Assembly: GCA_033977485.1 (NCBI GenBank) | Contig: CM066994.1 | Location: forward strand, 9,612,001-9,676,000 | Length of the DNA: 64,000 bases | Direction: 5' to 3' | Source: Hydrangea macrophylla | Taxonomy: Eukaryota; Streptophyta; Magnoliopsida; Cornales; Hydrangeaceae | Shown: in pieces, positions 46,570 through 58,939 of the stretch | How positions within the stretch are numbered: the stretch's first letter is position 1 | Layout: the number at the start of each line of letters is the position of its first letter | Translations under genes and position numbers: made by a program | Notes under the pieces: model-generated | What the model was told of the DNA's origin: nothing | What the model saw: the letters and a program-made list of their open reading frames with translations, nothing else | The model's database searches: none

Positions 46570-47927
46570 ATGATTACTTTGTTTCCAAACATGGCAACAT
46601 CTGGTGATAATACTCAACTTCAGAAAATCTGCGATGACTTTGAGAAAATCATTCGAGATGAACAAGAACAATATTCGAAAGGGAAAGAGACTTCGCTGAT
46701 CAATGAGATCCTTGTCCCCGTAACTTTCCCTAACCAAGAATATTCAATAGCCGTAGGTCCCTGTTTGAGCACTCCTAACCTTAAACTCCATGTCTATTAT
46801 CCTAGGCTAGGACAGCAACTCTTGGCTTACCAGAAGGAAATTCCTTTTCCTATAACCGAATTAAAATTTTGACATTGGCCTAAGCCTGAGAAGGAATGGC
46901 CAGAGTGGGTAGATAGAATTTTAGAGAACAAGAGAGAAGCCCTGATGGCTACTGAGATTTATCACGTTGTTGATCTTTCCAAATACCCTATCGAAGCCAG
47001 TCCTAATCTATTGCTGGATCCTTATATTTTTGGAACCCTATTTTCAACCATTTTCAATTTCAGTTTGGCTCAATAGATCCAACTGTCTTGGATATCTGTC
47101 ACTTACTAGGGTTTTTATCCTATGGAGAAGATGGTCATCCTTATATGGTCGAATCTTATAGCCCTGCCATAAATACTGATTCGAAGTCATTAGGATATAC
47201 CAATTTCCTAACTTCTCATAGAAAGTCATCAGGGGGTGTAACAGATAAGGAATATTATTGCTTCCTTCTTTATTGGCTCTCGAAGTATCTGTTCTGCACA
47301 TCTTCTCAGAGGGCTGTCCTCGAGTTCTCCAATATTGCCAAAGCTCTAACTGCTGGTCGAAGACTAGCTTTAACCCCCTTCGTTGTAGGATCTCTCTACA
47401 GATCCTTTTCTGATTTGGGCTTCGACCCCTTTCTTCCTACTCAAGGTGGTCCTTTCTGGATTTTACAATTGTGGTTATACACCTATTTTTCAGAGATTCA
47501 CAACTTAGAATCTATAAAGCAAATTGTTCTACATGGGACTTTATTTGCCCTATTGCCAAATGTTGAACAAACTTTCAAAGAGTCTCTTACCTTCTTTTTC
47601 AACATTCCCGCAATTAGACCAAATAATTTGCTTCAGCCATTCTCTATCCTCTACAATTCTGAAGATAAAACTCCTCCTTTCCCCAATTGGCTGTGTCAAA
47701 TACTAGACAGAGCAGCAAGTGCAGTTGAACTAAAGGCTGCATGGGGAAGTTTTTTAATCAGTAGGGATCTATATTTTGGGAATGCTCTCAGTATCAAATC
47801 CCATGGTGAGCTTTATCTACCCAACCAATTCTCGAGGCAATTTGGGCTTACCCAATCAATCCCTTTCTCAATTAAAAGCCAGGCCAATATACTGATGGCT
47901 TATAAGACATATATAAGGGTGCCATAA
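46570..47927 (+). pseudogene. Antisense gene 2: plant mobile domain (PMD) protein, decayed
   Basis: The first frame starts at 46570 (or the second Met at 46591, MATSGDNTQ) and stops at a TGA at 46870-46872. The text continues in frame (WPKPEKEWPEWVDRILENK) to ~47025, then shifts frame and runs on to 47927. The region 47025-47420 carries PMD signatures: a FWNP..F.F..G segment, TVLDICHLLGF, YYCFLLYWLSKYLF and AKALTAGRRLALTPFVVGSLYR. PMD proteins are plant proteins related to MAIN/MAIL and are often carried by Ty3/gypsy elements and MULEs. Role in the element is unknown. At least one stop and one frameshift interrupt it. Confidence 0.72.
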
Positions 47928-48168
47928 ACAATGATAACTGCTGCATTAGCAGTTTATCATAACAAAGTTAGCAATTTAGAATTCACCTCCCTGCCAGATT
48001 ATACAAATTGCATACCTGCCTTCTCGAGTTGGTGGGAAAACTTGATGTCAGTGCAGATGGACAAGTGACAGCTCCTGAGGTACATTAATTTGAAGTCAAA
48101 AGGTAAACAAATTACTAATTCAATCATTTCCTCTTTAAAGATGAAAAGAACCTTGACTTATTGTTGTC

Positions 48169-49523
48169 TTGAATTATTCAACACGAAAATCAATTGGTGA
48201 AGGTTCTTCACCAACAACCAGAGTTTCGAAAGCCAAACTAAGCATTCCAATTTCTTCAAAGGCCTCCAAGGTTCCAATCCCTGCTCCACCACCTTCGAAA
48301 CCAAAAAGAAAATTAATCCTTCCTGCAGAAAGTTCTCCTCTTACATCTGAGACTGTTGAATCTGAAGAAGAGGTAGACACTAGTCCAATCTCATCATTGA
48401 TTCAAAAGAAGAAGACCAAAACAACAACCAAACCACCTGATGGTTCAGAGATCATCAAAGAAGTTCATATTCTAGCAGTCCCTATATCGAAGGTGGGACC
48501 TGAACCTGAGTTAGCACAAACAATTCCAGAACCATCATCTCAGAGTCCTAATATTCCAGAAGCTCAAAAGTCTCCTCCATTGGGCACTCAACCTCTATTA
48601 CTCGAATTCCAACCAATGGTAAAACATTCAAAACTTCTCTAATATATGATCTCTCTTCATAAATAGATTCTAAATAAATATTTATCTTTTGTTGACCATA
48701 CTGAATGTGTTCCTGAGATTGAAACTGATCCTTCGAAGCCTAGCACAGGCCCTGAAGTTGCTCCAACATCAGCGTCGTTTGATCCTCAAGCTGTTCCAGG
48801 TGTCTCAAGTTCTGAGGAATTTCACATGCCTCTACCTCCCAATCTGACTCCTGAGGAAACAAAAGACTTTAAAGAAAGTCTTAAATATGTTTTAAAGATG
48901 AGAGACACTGTTTCAACCAATGTCCAAGAATTCTTTCAATAGATAACAGGTCGAAGCAAACCAAAAGTACCCTCGATAGAACCAGTGGCTGTTCTTGCTA
49001 CCTTGAGACTCTTCAGTTAAGTTTCATTTAAGACTTTTGAGGACAAAGAAGTACAAAAAGCTATGAAGACCCTGTGCTAATTCATGTTGGATAGCTCTGA
49101 CATCTCTGTTCCAGACAAGGAGACTATCTCTGCAGTCATGTCAACTTTCGACTTTGATTGTTTTCTGTTGGAAAAGGTCATCGAAGAAAGGAAAAAAACT
49201 GGAAGTTGACATGGAATATACTGCAGAAAAGACCCTCGAGATGGATCAAACATTGGCAGAATTTGATGAAATCAGCACTGCCATTGAAAAGCTATATGGC
49301 AAAGTGGACAATTAATGCAGAGACTGAATTGGCCAACCTAAAGATCAAGCAAGAAGGTACTGAAGCAAAACTTTTGGTTTTGAAGACAGAGTTTGAATCG
49401 AAGCCTCTAAAGAACCAAGAATCAAATTCTAGGCAGAAATTCATCCTTAATCAGTCAAAATTGTACACTAGGTCTTGGGATAATTTTAGGTTAAAGGCCC
49501 AATTCATAACAAAACTGGTATGA
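48169..49523 (+). pseudogene. Probable C-terminal part of antisense gene 2
   Basis: Two readable stretches with stops between them. 48169-48642 is a 157-codon P/S/K-rich, probably disordered segment (PAPPPSKPKRKL, KKKTKTTTKPP). 48643-49160 continues with TPEETKDFKESLKYVLKMRD-like helical text broken by TAG/TAA/TAA; 49158-49523 is K/E-rich and coiled-coil-like. Composition resembles the tail of PMD proteins in retroelements, but linkage to the upstream frame is inferred. Confidence 0.45.
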
Positions 49524-49836
49524 AAGATTGTACCAACATAAACCTGTAATATACCAAAATCTGGTTTTTTTGTATCTAACTTTTTTTTTAATGTGAAATG
49601 TATGTTTTTATTTTGGAATGTTATATTTTTCATTCTAAATTTCTTGCTTCCTAAATAGTGGGATAATAATGTTTAAGAAATCTACCATTAATTTTCCTTT
49701 AGTGAACATATCCATTCAAGATTTTTAAATGGTAACATCTACCCCTAAAAACTTTGTGAATTTGGAATGGACCTTCCCATTTAGGTGACCATTTCCCATA
49801 TTTTGGATCTTTAAATCCAATAGGCAATATTATTTT
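49524..49836. other. Junction of convergent antisense and pol regions
   Basis: AT-rich; contains decayed integrase C-terminal text on the minus strand (…KWEGPF-type region not clearly readable). No separate gene. Confidence 0.4.
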
Positions 49837-50943
49837 TCAAACTAAATCTCCTTCATCAAAGGTTCTTAGTTGCACTTTCTTATTATATCCATTTACTGTT
49901 ATTCTTTTCTGTATCAGGATATTATTAAGAGCCTTGATTCTTTCTTCATCAATGTTTTCTAATTCAATAGCCATTGATGTTTGGTAATCATCCAAAGATA
50001 ATTGATTCTGCTTCATAATTCGAAGGGAATTAACCTTTATCTCAATTGTCAGAACTGCCTCATGACCAAAAGTTAAAGCATAAGGAGACACCCCTGTACT
50101 TGTTCGCTTCGAAGTCCTATATGCCCATAAAACTTCTGGAAGAATCTCATGCCATATCCTTGGATTATTTTTTATAACTTTAGCCATATTTTCTTTTATG
50201 ATCTTATTGGTGGCTTCAGCCTGACCATTAGATTGAGCATAATATGGGGTTGATTTTGATATTGTGATTCCCAATTTATTTGCAAAAGCAATCACATCTC
50301 CTTCAAATATAGAGGCATTGTCAGATACAATGGTTTGAGGAATACCAAACCTGTAAACTACATTCTCAAGAAATTTGATGACTGTTGCTTGGGTCACAGT
50401 CTGCATAGGTTCTGCTTCTACCCATTTAGTGAAATAATATGTGGCTAGAATGATGAACCCATGGCCTTCCGAAGAAGTAGGATTGATGTTTCCTATCACA
50501 TCCATGGCCCAAACTCTAAAAGGCCAAGGTTTTACCACATAGTGAAGATCAACAGTGGGTAAATGCTTCAAAGGACCATGTTTATGACATTCTTGACATC
50601 TTTTGGCAAACTCAATACAATCTTTTAAGATTATTGGCCAATAAATGCTATGCCTTCGAAGTAACCACCTCATTTTAATCCTAGATTGATGAGCCCCACA
50701 AAGTCCTTCATGAATTTGAGCGATAGCCTCAATTCCTTTGAGATTACTTAAACATTCAAGCAACAACCCATCATTTCCTCTTTTAAACAATTTTTCATTA
50801 TACATAATGTAATTGACAGATTTCAATCTTATGCTTCGACTGGGCTTTTCATTCAATCCTGAGAGATAATCTATGATTGGTTTTCTCCAATCATCATGAA
50901 CTTCTATGTTTGAGATATCACCAAAAGATAATCTATCTACCAA
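49837..50943 (-). pseudogene. Tat integrase
   Basis: A 368-codon open frame with the HHCC zinc domain (HQSRIKMRWLLRRH.., CIEFAKRCQECHKHG) near residues 85-130. The catalytic core has the three acidic residues at WAMDVIG, TIVSDNASIF and SNGQAEATNK. It inserts element cDNA into the genome. The catalytic triad looks intact, but a TAA just upstream (~50968) separates it from RNase H and the C-terminal part after 49837 is broken. Read from the minus strand. Confidence 0.9.
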
Positions 50944-50970
50944 TATTGGTAATAATTTTCTATAAGTAAC

Positions 50971-51534
50971 TTATTCTATTTCAACATCTTCCGCATTTGT
51001 TCTAAATCTAGATGCCTTCTGAGCCACATCATTGGCTTCTTCATTAAAACTTCTAGGAATATGCAAAAGATTCACATTATCTAATTTGGATAATAAATCC
51101 ATTGTGGTATCATAATATATTTTCAATGTATTACTCATACATTTGCATATTCCATTCATATGATTTATAACCAACTGAGAATCCCCAAATACATCTACAA
51201 ATGTAGCTTTGAAATCTAACAGGGTTTCGAGGCCCATTATTAGAGCTTCATATTCAACTTGATTATTAGTACATTGACTCGAATCAAGTTTATAACCGTA
51301 TTTAGTTTTAATCTTTTCAGGTGACTCAATAATGAATCCGATACCTGCAGTAAATTCAGTTCTTGAACCATCAAACCATAGTTTCCATGGACTAATGGTT
51401 ATGTGTCCAATTTCATAATTTTCCTCTGTTTCGAGGCAATTTGGATGGTCAGCCAGAAAATCTGCCAAGGCTTGCCCTTTTACTGCTTTTTGTGGTACAT
51501 AAATAAACAAAATTCTGACAAAGTCAAAATCCAT
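50971..51534 (-). pseudogene. Archaeal-type RNase H (aRNH) of the Tat element
   Basis: 187 codons. After a GQALADFLADHP linker comes the RNase H fold: WKLWFDGSRTEFTAGIGFII (first Asp), NNQVEYEALIMGLE (Glu), VFGDSQLVINHMNG (second Asp), and IPRSFNEEANDVAQKA near the end (final Asp). A second, archaeal-type RNase H between the native RNase H and integrase is diagnostic of Tat-lineage elements. All catalytic residues appear present. Confidence 0.88.
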
Positions 51535-51866
51535 TTACCAATTCGATTCCTCAGAATGGGTCGAGTCAACATAAATTTGATTAAATTGAACGTAGCAATT
51601 ACATAGACTTCAGTAGGAAGAAGATAATATCTTAATTTCATTACTGCAAAATACAAGGATAAACATAGCTTTTCCATAAAGGAATACTTACATTCAACAG
51701 GATTTAAAAACCTACTAAGGTAATACACAGCTTGCTCTTTCTTATCATCATTATCCTGGGCTAATAAGACCCCAATTGATGCTTCTGCTGCTGAGATATA
51801 TAACTTCATAGGCCTATCTTTTCTTGGAGGCATTAATACTGGTGGCTTCACCAAATAATCCTTCAA
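51480..51866 (-). pseudogene. Native RNase H of the Tat element, degenerate
   Basis: Reads MKLYISAAEASIGVLLAQ where an active RNase H would have Asp in the first strand, then AVYYLSRFLNPVECKYSFME and LYFAVMKLRYYLL. Loss of the catalytic Asp is usual in Tat elements, where aRNH takes over. The 3' end overlaps the aRNH frame; a 1-nt shift near 51500-51530 separates them. Confidence 0.8.
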
Positions 51867-51997
51867 GGCTTGAAAGGCAGTCTGATGTTTATCTTCCTAC
51901 TTTAGCTCTTCATGATCCTTCAATTTTAACAAAGGAGAAAAGATCAATGTTTTCCCAGCAGTATTGGAAATAAATCTTTGAATAAAATTAACCTATC

Positions 51998-53125
51998 CTA
52001 GGAATCTCTACAACTCCTTTTTGGTCGAGGGATTTGAATAATTGCTTGAGCTTTATTCTTATCCACTTGAATACCTTTTTCATGCACCAAATATCCTAGA
52101 AAGTTTCTAGTACTAACCCAAAAAGTACATTTTAATGGATTTAATTTGAGTTTGAAAAATCTCATTCTTTCAAATGCTAACTTCATATGCATGAGGTGAT
52201 CATCAAATGTTTTAGATTTAACAATTATATCATCTATATAACATTCTAAAAATGTTCCAATCATGTCATGGAAAATAGCATTCATAGCCCTCTGATAAGT
52301 AGCTCCTGCAGTTTTCAAACCAAAAGGCATTTGCACCCACTCGAAGGTACCTATACTCCCTGGACACCTAAACGCAGTCTTATGAATGTCTTGCTCAGCA
52401 ATACATATTTGATTATATCTTGAGTGACCATCCATCATAGACATTATAGTGTTTCCAGCAAATCTATCAATTAATAAATCAACTATCGGCATAGGATACT
52501 CATCCTTAAGTGTGGCCAAATTAAGATTTCTATAATCAATACACACTCTTAATTTACCATTTTTCTTCATAACTGGAACAACATTCGAAAGCCATTCAAC
52601 ATACCTGGCAGTTCTAATGAATCCCGCCTTGAGTAGCCTTTCGATTTCTTCTTTAATCTTCATAGTAACTTCTGGAGTCATCCTTCAAGGTTGCTATTTT
52701 ATTGGTTTATAACCAACTTTGATAGGCAGTCTATGCTCTACTAAACCTCTTTCGAGTCCTGGCAATTCGTCATAATCCCAAGCAAAGCAATCTCGAAATT
52801 CTTTCAATAACTCAACCAATTTATATTGGTCACACTTCCCAAGTTTTGAACTTAGATAGGTAATTCTCTTTTGTTGATCTGATCCTAAATTGATTTCTGA
52901 TAGATGATCTTGTGCTACTTCTTGTATTGGATTCTCTGGCAGTACAGATAATTCTTCCCTACTAACATCTTTTAATTCTTGTGAATCTTCTTCAAAGATA
53001 TAATCTGACCAATTTATGGTCGATTCTTTCTCAATACTTGATTCTAAGTTTGCCATCATTAACTTTTGTAAGACCAATCGAATGGTCTCTTCTATATTTC
53101 CTAATTCTATGGGTGTGTGAGCCAT
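51998..53125 (-). pseudogene. Tat reverse transcriptase with two in-frame stops
   Basis: The leader (53125-52694) has EFRDCFAWDYDELPGLERGL. The RT domain (52681-51998) has LRVCIDYRNLNLATLKDEYP, MMDGHSRYNQI, MPFGLKTAGATYQRAMN and the catalytic YIDDIIVKSK. Between them, at about 52684-52694, a TAG and a TGA interrupt the RT N-terminus. Both fit C-to-T changes in Gln and Arg codons. At the 3' end an A5 run (near 52015) shifts the frame before the RNase H. Confidence 0.88.
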
Positions 53126-53247
53126 TAAACCACCTTGTCATCATCAAATGGTTCCAAAGAACCAAATGGCATATCAGCCAAAATATCCCAATTTTCTTCT
53201 GGGGATTCATCTTCTGATTCTTTAAGATCAATTATTTTAACATTCTC

Positions 53248-55095
53248 CTAATATAATTGGGCTTTGACACAGTTAGAACTTGCATAAAAAGGCTGAGTAT
53301 CAGCCTTCACTGTTTCAATCTCACAGTTTTCCTTCACAAGCAACAATTTATGATGCATTGAAGAATGAACACATCGGTTAGTATGAATCCAATCTCTTCC
53401 TAATAAGGCATGATAACTGGGACTAGCATCTACCACAAAGAAAGCAATTTTGGATTTGTTCGAACCTACTATAGTTTCAATAGGTATTACTCCTTTGGTG
53501 TATTTCTTATCACCAGTAAAACTCGATATCATAATATGGGTTTGTATCAACTTTGAATTTTGTTTATTAATCTTTTTCAAAGTATTCTGGGGAATAATGT
53601 TAATAGCAGTACCATTATCAACCAATACTTTGTTTAAAAGAACTCCATTTAAACAAACCTTTATATATAATGATTTAAGGTGCTTAGTCATTTCTGTTGA
53701 TGGTTCTTCAAATGAATAAACAAAATTACAATCATTAAAAATGAATTCAGGAAGATTTACCTCAGAGACATCTTCAGTAGATGCTTCCATTTCCATTTCT
53801 TCATCTATCTGTTGATCTTCTGCTGCTTCGAAGATCTTTGGTAGTATGAATGTGGTAGTGTTGACTTCCATTTGCTCTGGAAATGTGCCAAATTGGATGT
53901 GTACATCTTCATTTTTGACTATCTCCTCATTAAATTTCATCTCAGTGTCTCCCAAAGCTTGAGATTCTACCACTGTCATTGCTTCATCTCCTTCGTCAAT
54001 GCTCATGGCATTTTCCAATTCTAAAACTTTAGCTTTAATGATACTTTCTTCAGACATAGTATCATTATCAATTTTCATATTTCGATCGAACCTGGGATTA
54101 GGTCTCGAAATATCACTAAAAGCCTTCTCGATCTCATTTTTTAATTCTTGATCTCGATTCTGCATTTTCAAAAATTCCTTCCACATAGTAAATTTTCTCC
54201 GAAGTCTCCTTTGCTGAGTCCTATTTATCACAGGAACCATCTTTTGGTCCTTTTCCTTAGGATGTTGAAGCATATACCATGTATTTTTTTTAATATGAGG
54301 AGGTTTGATCATCCTATTCTTGTTTTGAGAACCTTGTTGTTCCATCATATTTTTTACTCTATCATCTTGCAAAATAAACCAATTTGGCACCCCTGGCACC
54401 AATGCAGATTCACTTGATTGTGATGTCTCACCAACCTTTGGTGATTTAATCAATGTTCCCATATCCATCTCGGCTTGTACCACATGTGTTGGTACCAATT
54501 TTGATGGCATGAATTGAGTTTGTCTTTCTTTCTGTACCACATAATGTTTCTTTGGTGCATGAGAAAAACCTGGCCTTACATACTGCATGTTCCTTGGTGG
54601 TCGAACACAGTTACCAGTATGAAAATTCCTTGAAAAACTGGCTTTAAAAAGAGCCATTGATCTCGGAGCATACCTGGCCGTTGTTGGTCCAGCATATGTT
54701 GAGGCTTGATAAATTGGTCCTGTAAACTGCCATCTTCCAACATTCATAATTGGTTGAAATTGAGGTTCATATGAAGTACTCACCCTTTTATATTTGAACG
54801 AGGATTGTTTATTTCTTCTGCCTGTTTTGGCCCCAACCCTTTCATCATAGATTTCAGCATATCTTTTCCCACAACTAATGCATAAATTCTTTGCATACTC
54901 CTGGTTAAAAACTGATGATTCGAGATTTTTCTTTGTTATTTCTTCGAACCCTTTTATCTGGTCCTCTGTCTTTGCATTTTCCCTTTCCTTGACTAGAGCT
55001 TCTTCGAGGAAAATGTCATGGACATTGATGGACACCTCTTGTATTACTGGGAATGGATCTTCATCAACCCCCATCTGTTTTTCAAGGAATTTCAA
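53248..55095 (-). pseudogene. Tat gag C-terminal region and aspartic protease
   Basis: A 615-codon frame. The first 400 residues are charged, low-complexity gag-to-protease linker including LCISCGKRYAEIYDE. The protease is in the last 150 residues: KVLVDNGTAINIIPQ as active-site motif (DNG rather than DTG/DSG) and YHALLGRDWIH as the second strand. Frames beyond 53248 toward RT are broken. The protease would process the polyprotein. Confidence 0.82.
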
Positions 55096-55741
55096 TTTCC
55101 CTTTTTTGATCAGATCTTGAATCCTGTCTCAAAAAATAGTACAGTTATTAGTTGAATGAGCTCAAGAATTATGCCATTTGCAGTATTTTTTACCCTTTAA
55201 ATCATCATCAGAAGGTAATTTTGTCCCATCAGACAACTTGATGATTTTTCCTTCTAATAGATGATCAAATATTTAATCTAATTTATAGATATCGAATGAA
55301 TATTTTTTTAATGATCCTTTAGATTTATATACTTCAGCAGAAACATTTTTCTTCACAAGACTTTTACACGTGAAAGGTTCCTTTCCTATTATTTCTGCAG
55401 CACCTATCTCATAATTAGGATCTTTGTAGTATGTCTTCAATGAAGAAGCATTCCTTTCATTTTCTTCTTCTAACAAAGCTTCATATCTAGAGACTCGAGC
55501 AGTTAATTCAACAAGATCTCTGAACTCTAGCGCATCAAACTTCTTTCGAAGTGTAAATTGAGACCATTTTGAGCCAATTTGACAAATTCATGCTCTGGTA
55601 AAATGATTTTACATTTTGTTCCAGCCCTTTTAAACCTATTTATGAATTGAGTAGCCTTTTCGTCAGGTTTTTGGCAAGGCCTGGCCAAATCAGCCATAGA
55701 CACCTCTAGTTCTGTCTGAAAAAACTGAGTATGGAAGGATT
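55096..55741 (-). pseudogene. Tat gag, middle part after the CACTA insertion
   Basis: Gag text resumes directly at the CACTA end: FHTQFFQTELEVSMADLARP, PDEKATQFINRFKRAG and PEHEFVKLAQNGLNLHFE. A frameshift follows near 55550, then DALEFRDLVELTARVSRYEA to a TAA near 55275. A YCKWHNS..AHSTNNC segment near 55150-55190 has two TGA codons. Matches retrotransposon gag of Tat/Athila type. Confidence 0.82.
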
Positions 55742-55759
55742 CACTACACCATATGGCCT

Positions 55760-56120
55760 CATTACTAACGGATATATCCGTTAGTAAAATTAATTTTACT
55801 AACGGAATTTTACTAACGGATATATCCGTTAGTAAAATTGGTATTACTAACGGATATATCCGTTAGTAAAATTGGCCTCATTACTAACGGATATATCCCT
55901 TAGTAATATTTACACTAACGGATATATCCGTTAGGATTTACTAACGGATAAATCCATTAGAAAATGAAAGGATTTCTAATGGATATATCCGTTAGGAAGC
56001 AACGTACTAACGGCTATTTCAACCAATTTTAAAAAATATTTATTTTGAATATTAACGGTTTGTCAACTATTATATCCGTTAGTAATTGTCAAAAAATGAA
56101 ATAAATACTAACGGATATAT
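55760..56120. repeat. CACTA 2 left subterminal repeats
   Basis: At least eight copies of CTAACGG or its complement, several as the perfect palindrome CTAACGGATATATCCGTTAG. The right-end counterpart is at 58940-59145. Confidence 0.85.
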
Positions 56121-56441
56121 CTGTTAGTAATATGCGTAAATAAAAAAAATTATTTATTTATTTATATGCTTACCAAATTTATTTTCTTCACCTAATTAAC
56201 AAACATATTAATCAATACCAAACACAAAAAATAACAAGATTAATATATATCCATGCCTAACCAACATCTTTATACCCAAAACAACAAAAATAATACATAA
56301 TAATCATAAGTAAAGAGTTCATAATGTCTAACAAAGTCGGAAATGTAAAGAGTTGTTCCACTCAAACCTAAACTAACAAAACAAAACATATTTGAAATTT
56401 AAGTAGTTATATAAAACTACATCCATCGCCATTCAATCTTC

Positions 56442-57694
56442 TTAAACATAATTTAACCAACACTCGAGCCATATCACATACCCCCCTTCAACAAAGCCTG
56501 CCAAAGTCTCGTGGCCATTCTGGGGAGGGTCCCACAAACAAGCATCGGGCTGCATCACTTCCTCGATATAAACCTTCTTTTCGGTTTTACTAACGGGTTT
56601 GAAGTGACACGTGTTAGCTGTAGCATTCGTCTCAACATACCCCTTTCCCAACTCTTTACCAAACTTATCACATAAGATAACTGAGGGTTTGCCAGTGGGA
56701 GTACGCATAGAATGAGAAAAACGTGGAATGTCCGTTGTGGGAAAAACATTGCTCAAGTTTTGAGCCAAATGAGTTGAGTGATTAACTGAATTTGAACCAA
56801 GATCACTTAAGGGCGTACTCACCAATGGCGGGTTACTCACAGCTTCTAGTTTCGACACTAAAAATTCAATTTTATCCTCAAAATTGTTGAGTCTTGAAAT
56901 AATTTCATCCTTGAATGAGGCATCCTCTTTATTTTCCTTATCTTTTAGTCCAATTTTTGACTTTGCCACACCAAGTTGAACTAGTTGCTTCTTAGAGATG
57001 TGGGAACCCACTCCACGAACTCCTCCCTTGCATTCATTCCCAAATACTTCTACTAACTCATCACTCTCAAGGTCTTCACACATGTCCTCGCTATTCAAAC
57101 TTCTACTTTTTCTTCTACTTCCAGCAGCTTTCACTTCATCCTATAGTATTCAAATGTCAAAATTTAAATAACACAAAATACAAACTATCCTAAAATTAAA
57201 GCAACTCAAACAAACAAATATGTTACTTACATATATACTTTTAGCACTCTCCAACACAGTCCCATCATTATGCTCATGAGCCGCCAACCATTTGTCTACA
57301 CGACTAACTTGGGTTCTAGGATTTTCTTGGTTCTAGACATTGAAATTTAATGAGTTAGTTATAGAAAAGTTGTTAAGATTAAAAAGTGTAAGCAATGATA
57401 CGAACCATTAAAAAGTGTTTCTGAGCATAGGAACGACGCCCAAGAGTGTGTCCACACTTCAACTGTTTCCGATTGCTAGAGTTTGTAAGAGTTTGCTCCT
57501 GCTTTTTTGGATGACTCTCATTTTCTACAAACGTTTTCCAATAAATTGGATCAACACCTTTTGGACCTCCGTCACTGAAATTACCCTTCTTCAAAAGGGC
57601 CCGCAAGGAAGCTTTCCATGTCCTAAATTTTTGGGGCCATGCCTGTTCCGCCAATGGGCGAGCCACATTGGAACAAAGATTAAATATGTTGTAA
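56442..57694 (-). CDS. TNP1-like CACTA protein (Transposase_24 type), three exons
   Basis: Proposed exons on the minus strand: 57694-57406, 57332-57231 and 57140-56442. Junctions show acceptors CTAATAG, TGTCTAG and CTATAG and donors GTTCGT and GTAAGT. Exon 1 has DPIYWKTFVENESHPKK and NRKQLKCGHTLGRRSYAQKH; exon 2 has DKWLAAHEHNDGTVLESA. The conserved W..F, NR..H..GR.S and H..DG patterns match the Transposase_24 family of Ptta/En/Spm elements. Exon 3 has a K/E-rich helix (KDEIISRLNNFEDKIEFLVSK) and a C-terminal tail ending at 56442. Such proteins bind subterminal repeats in the nucleus. An upstream leader exon near 58160-58240 is likely. Exon limits are by eye; the ORF looks intact. Confidence 0.6.
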
Positions 57695-58939
57695 CTATTA
57701 GGAACAAATTAACTGTGCTAAATTCTTGTTGGAACAAAATAGTAAACGTGACATCCATATTAGATCGATCAGGACTGATTTAAATGATCTCAATTAAGCA
57801 TATTTTCCAATCACAAAGCAAATAATAAATGAGAGATGCTAAGTTATGTTTGACCAAACTATGTGTAAGGCAGTGGACGTTGTTGAGTAAACAGTAAGGC
57901 CATTCTGTAATTTATAGTACTAGCAATTAATCACTAAACAAAACACATTTAAAGTTTTTAACCATCAAATTAATACCAATTAAGTATTACATTTCAGTTT
58001 CTACAAACCAATCAAGGTTTGCTATTGACTACAAACTTATTCCAATCGTGAACATACATTCAGGCAGTATGATTGAAAAATAGCAAAATCTCCCCCAAAT
58101 AAGCCAGAAACAAAATCTGAGAACAAATTAGAAGAAGATGAAGAAGAAGGAAATATGTACCCTCTCCGGCGGACTATTCAGGCAGCGGCACTGGGACGGC
58201 GAGGGGGCGGCACGGGGACGGCGAAGGGGCGGTGGCGCCGATCTCACACTCTCTTCTCTTTCTCTCTCTCCCCAGACCTAAGTTAGGTCACCCGATAATA
58301 TAGTCTCAGACTCTCTTCTCTTTCTCTCCCTCTCTCTCCCCAGACCTAAGTTTGGTCACCCGATAATATGGACAGTTTTTTCTTTTATTTTTTTTTTGGT
58401 TTTTTTTTTTGTTTTGTATTAATCTATAGTCTTATATAAAGAGAGAAGTAATGTTACCACAAATATTTTACCTAAAAAAACATATTTATAAAAATATTAG
58501 TATGATATCTTTTATAGAAAAAACTCACATGTAAGGACAAAACTATTATAATATATCGTAGGGTTCGTTTGATAAAAATTAAAAATGAAGTACTGAAAAT
58601 TAAGTGCTAAATTTTAAGTACTGAAAATTTTAAGTTATTGAATTTATAATACAAAGAACATTGTTGCAACGATTAAAATAGACTTTATTCAGTGATTATT
58701 TTCAGTAGAATTTTTTTACTTAAAGTTTTTAGTGATTTTTTGGCTGCTTTTTCAATTAAGTGGTTATTATCAAACGCGTTGAAAAAAATGAAGTGCTGAA
58801 AACTTTCATTCTCATCACTTATTTGGGTTATCAAACACATTTAACTTCCCCTCTTCCTCAAATTAGATTTACCTTATCTTCTTCTATTTTCTCTCTCCAC
58901 TCACATAGTTAGTGGGCCCCAACTAGTTTTAATTTAAGT
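57695..58939. other. CACTA 2 upstream and leader region
   Basis: AT-rich intronic or non-coding sequence, with a GC-rich block at ~58165-58240 containing repeated GGCGGCACGGGGACGGCGA-type text, followed on the minus strand by a GTACAT donor-like site near 58158. A tandem CTCTTCTCTTTCTCTC/CCAGACCTAAGTT..GGTCACCCGATAATAT repeat lies at 58245-58370. Confidence 0.45.

Noticed and set aside
53248..55095. A host gene reading for the 615-codon minus ORF
   Set aside because: Contains an aspartic protease motif and sits between gag and RT of the Tat element.
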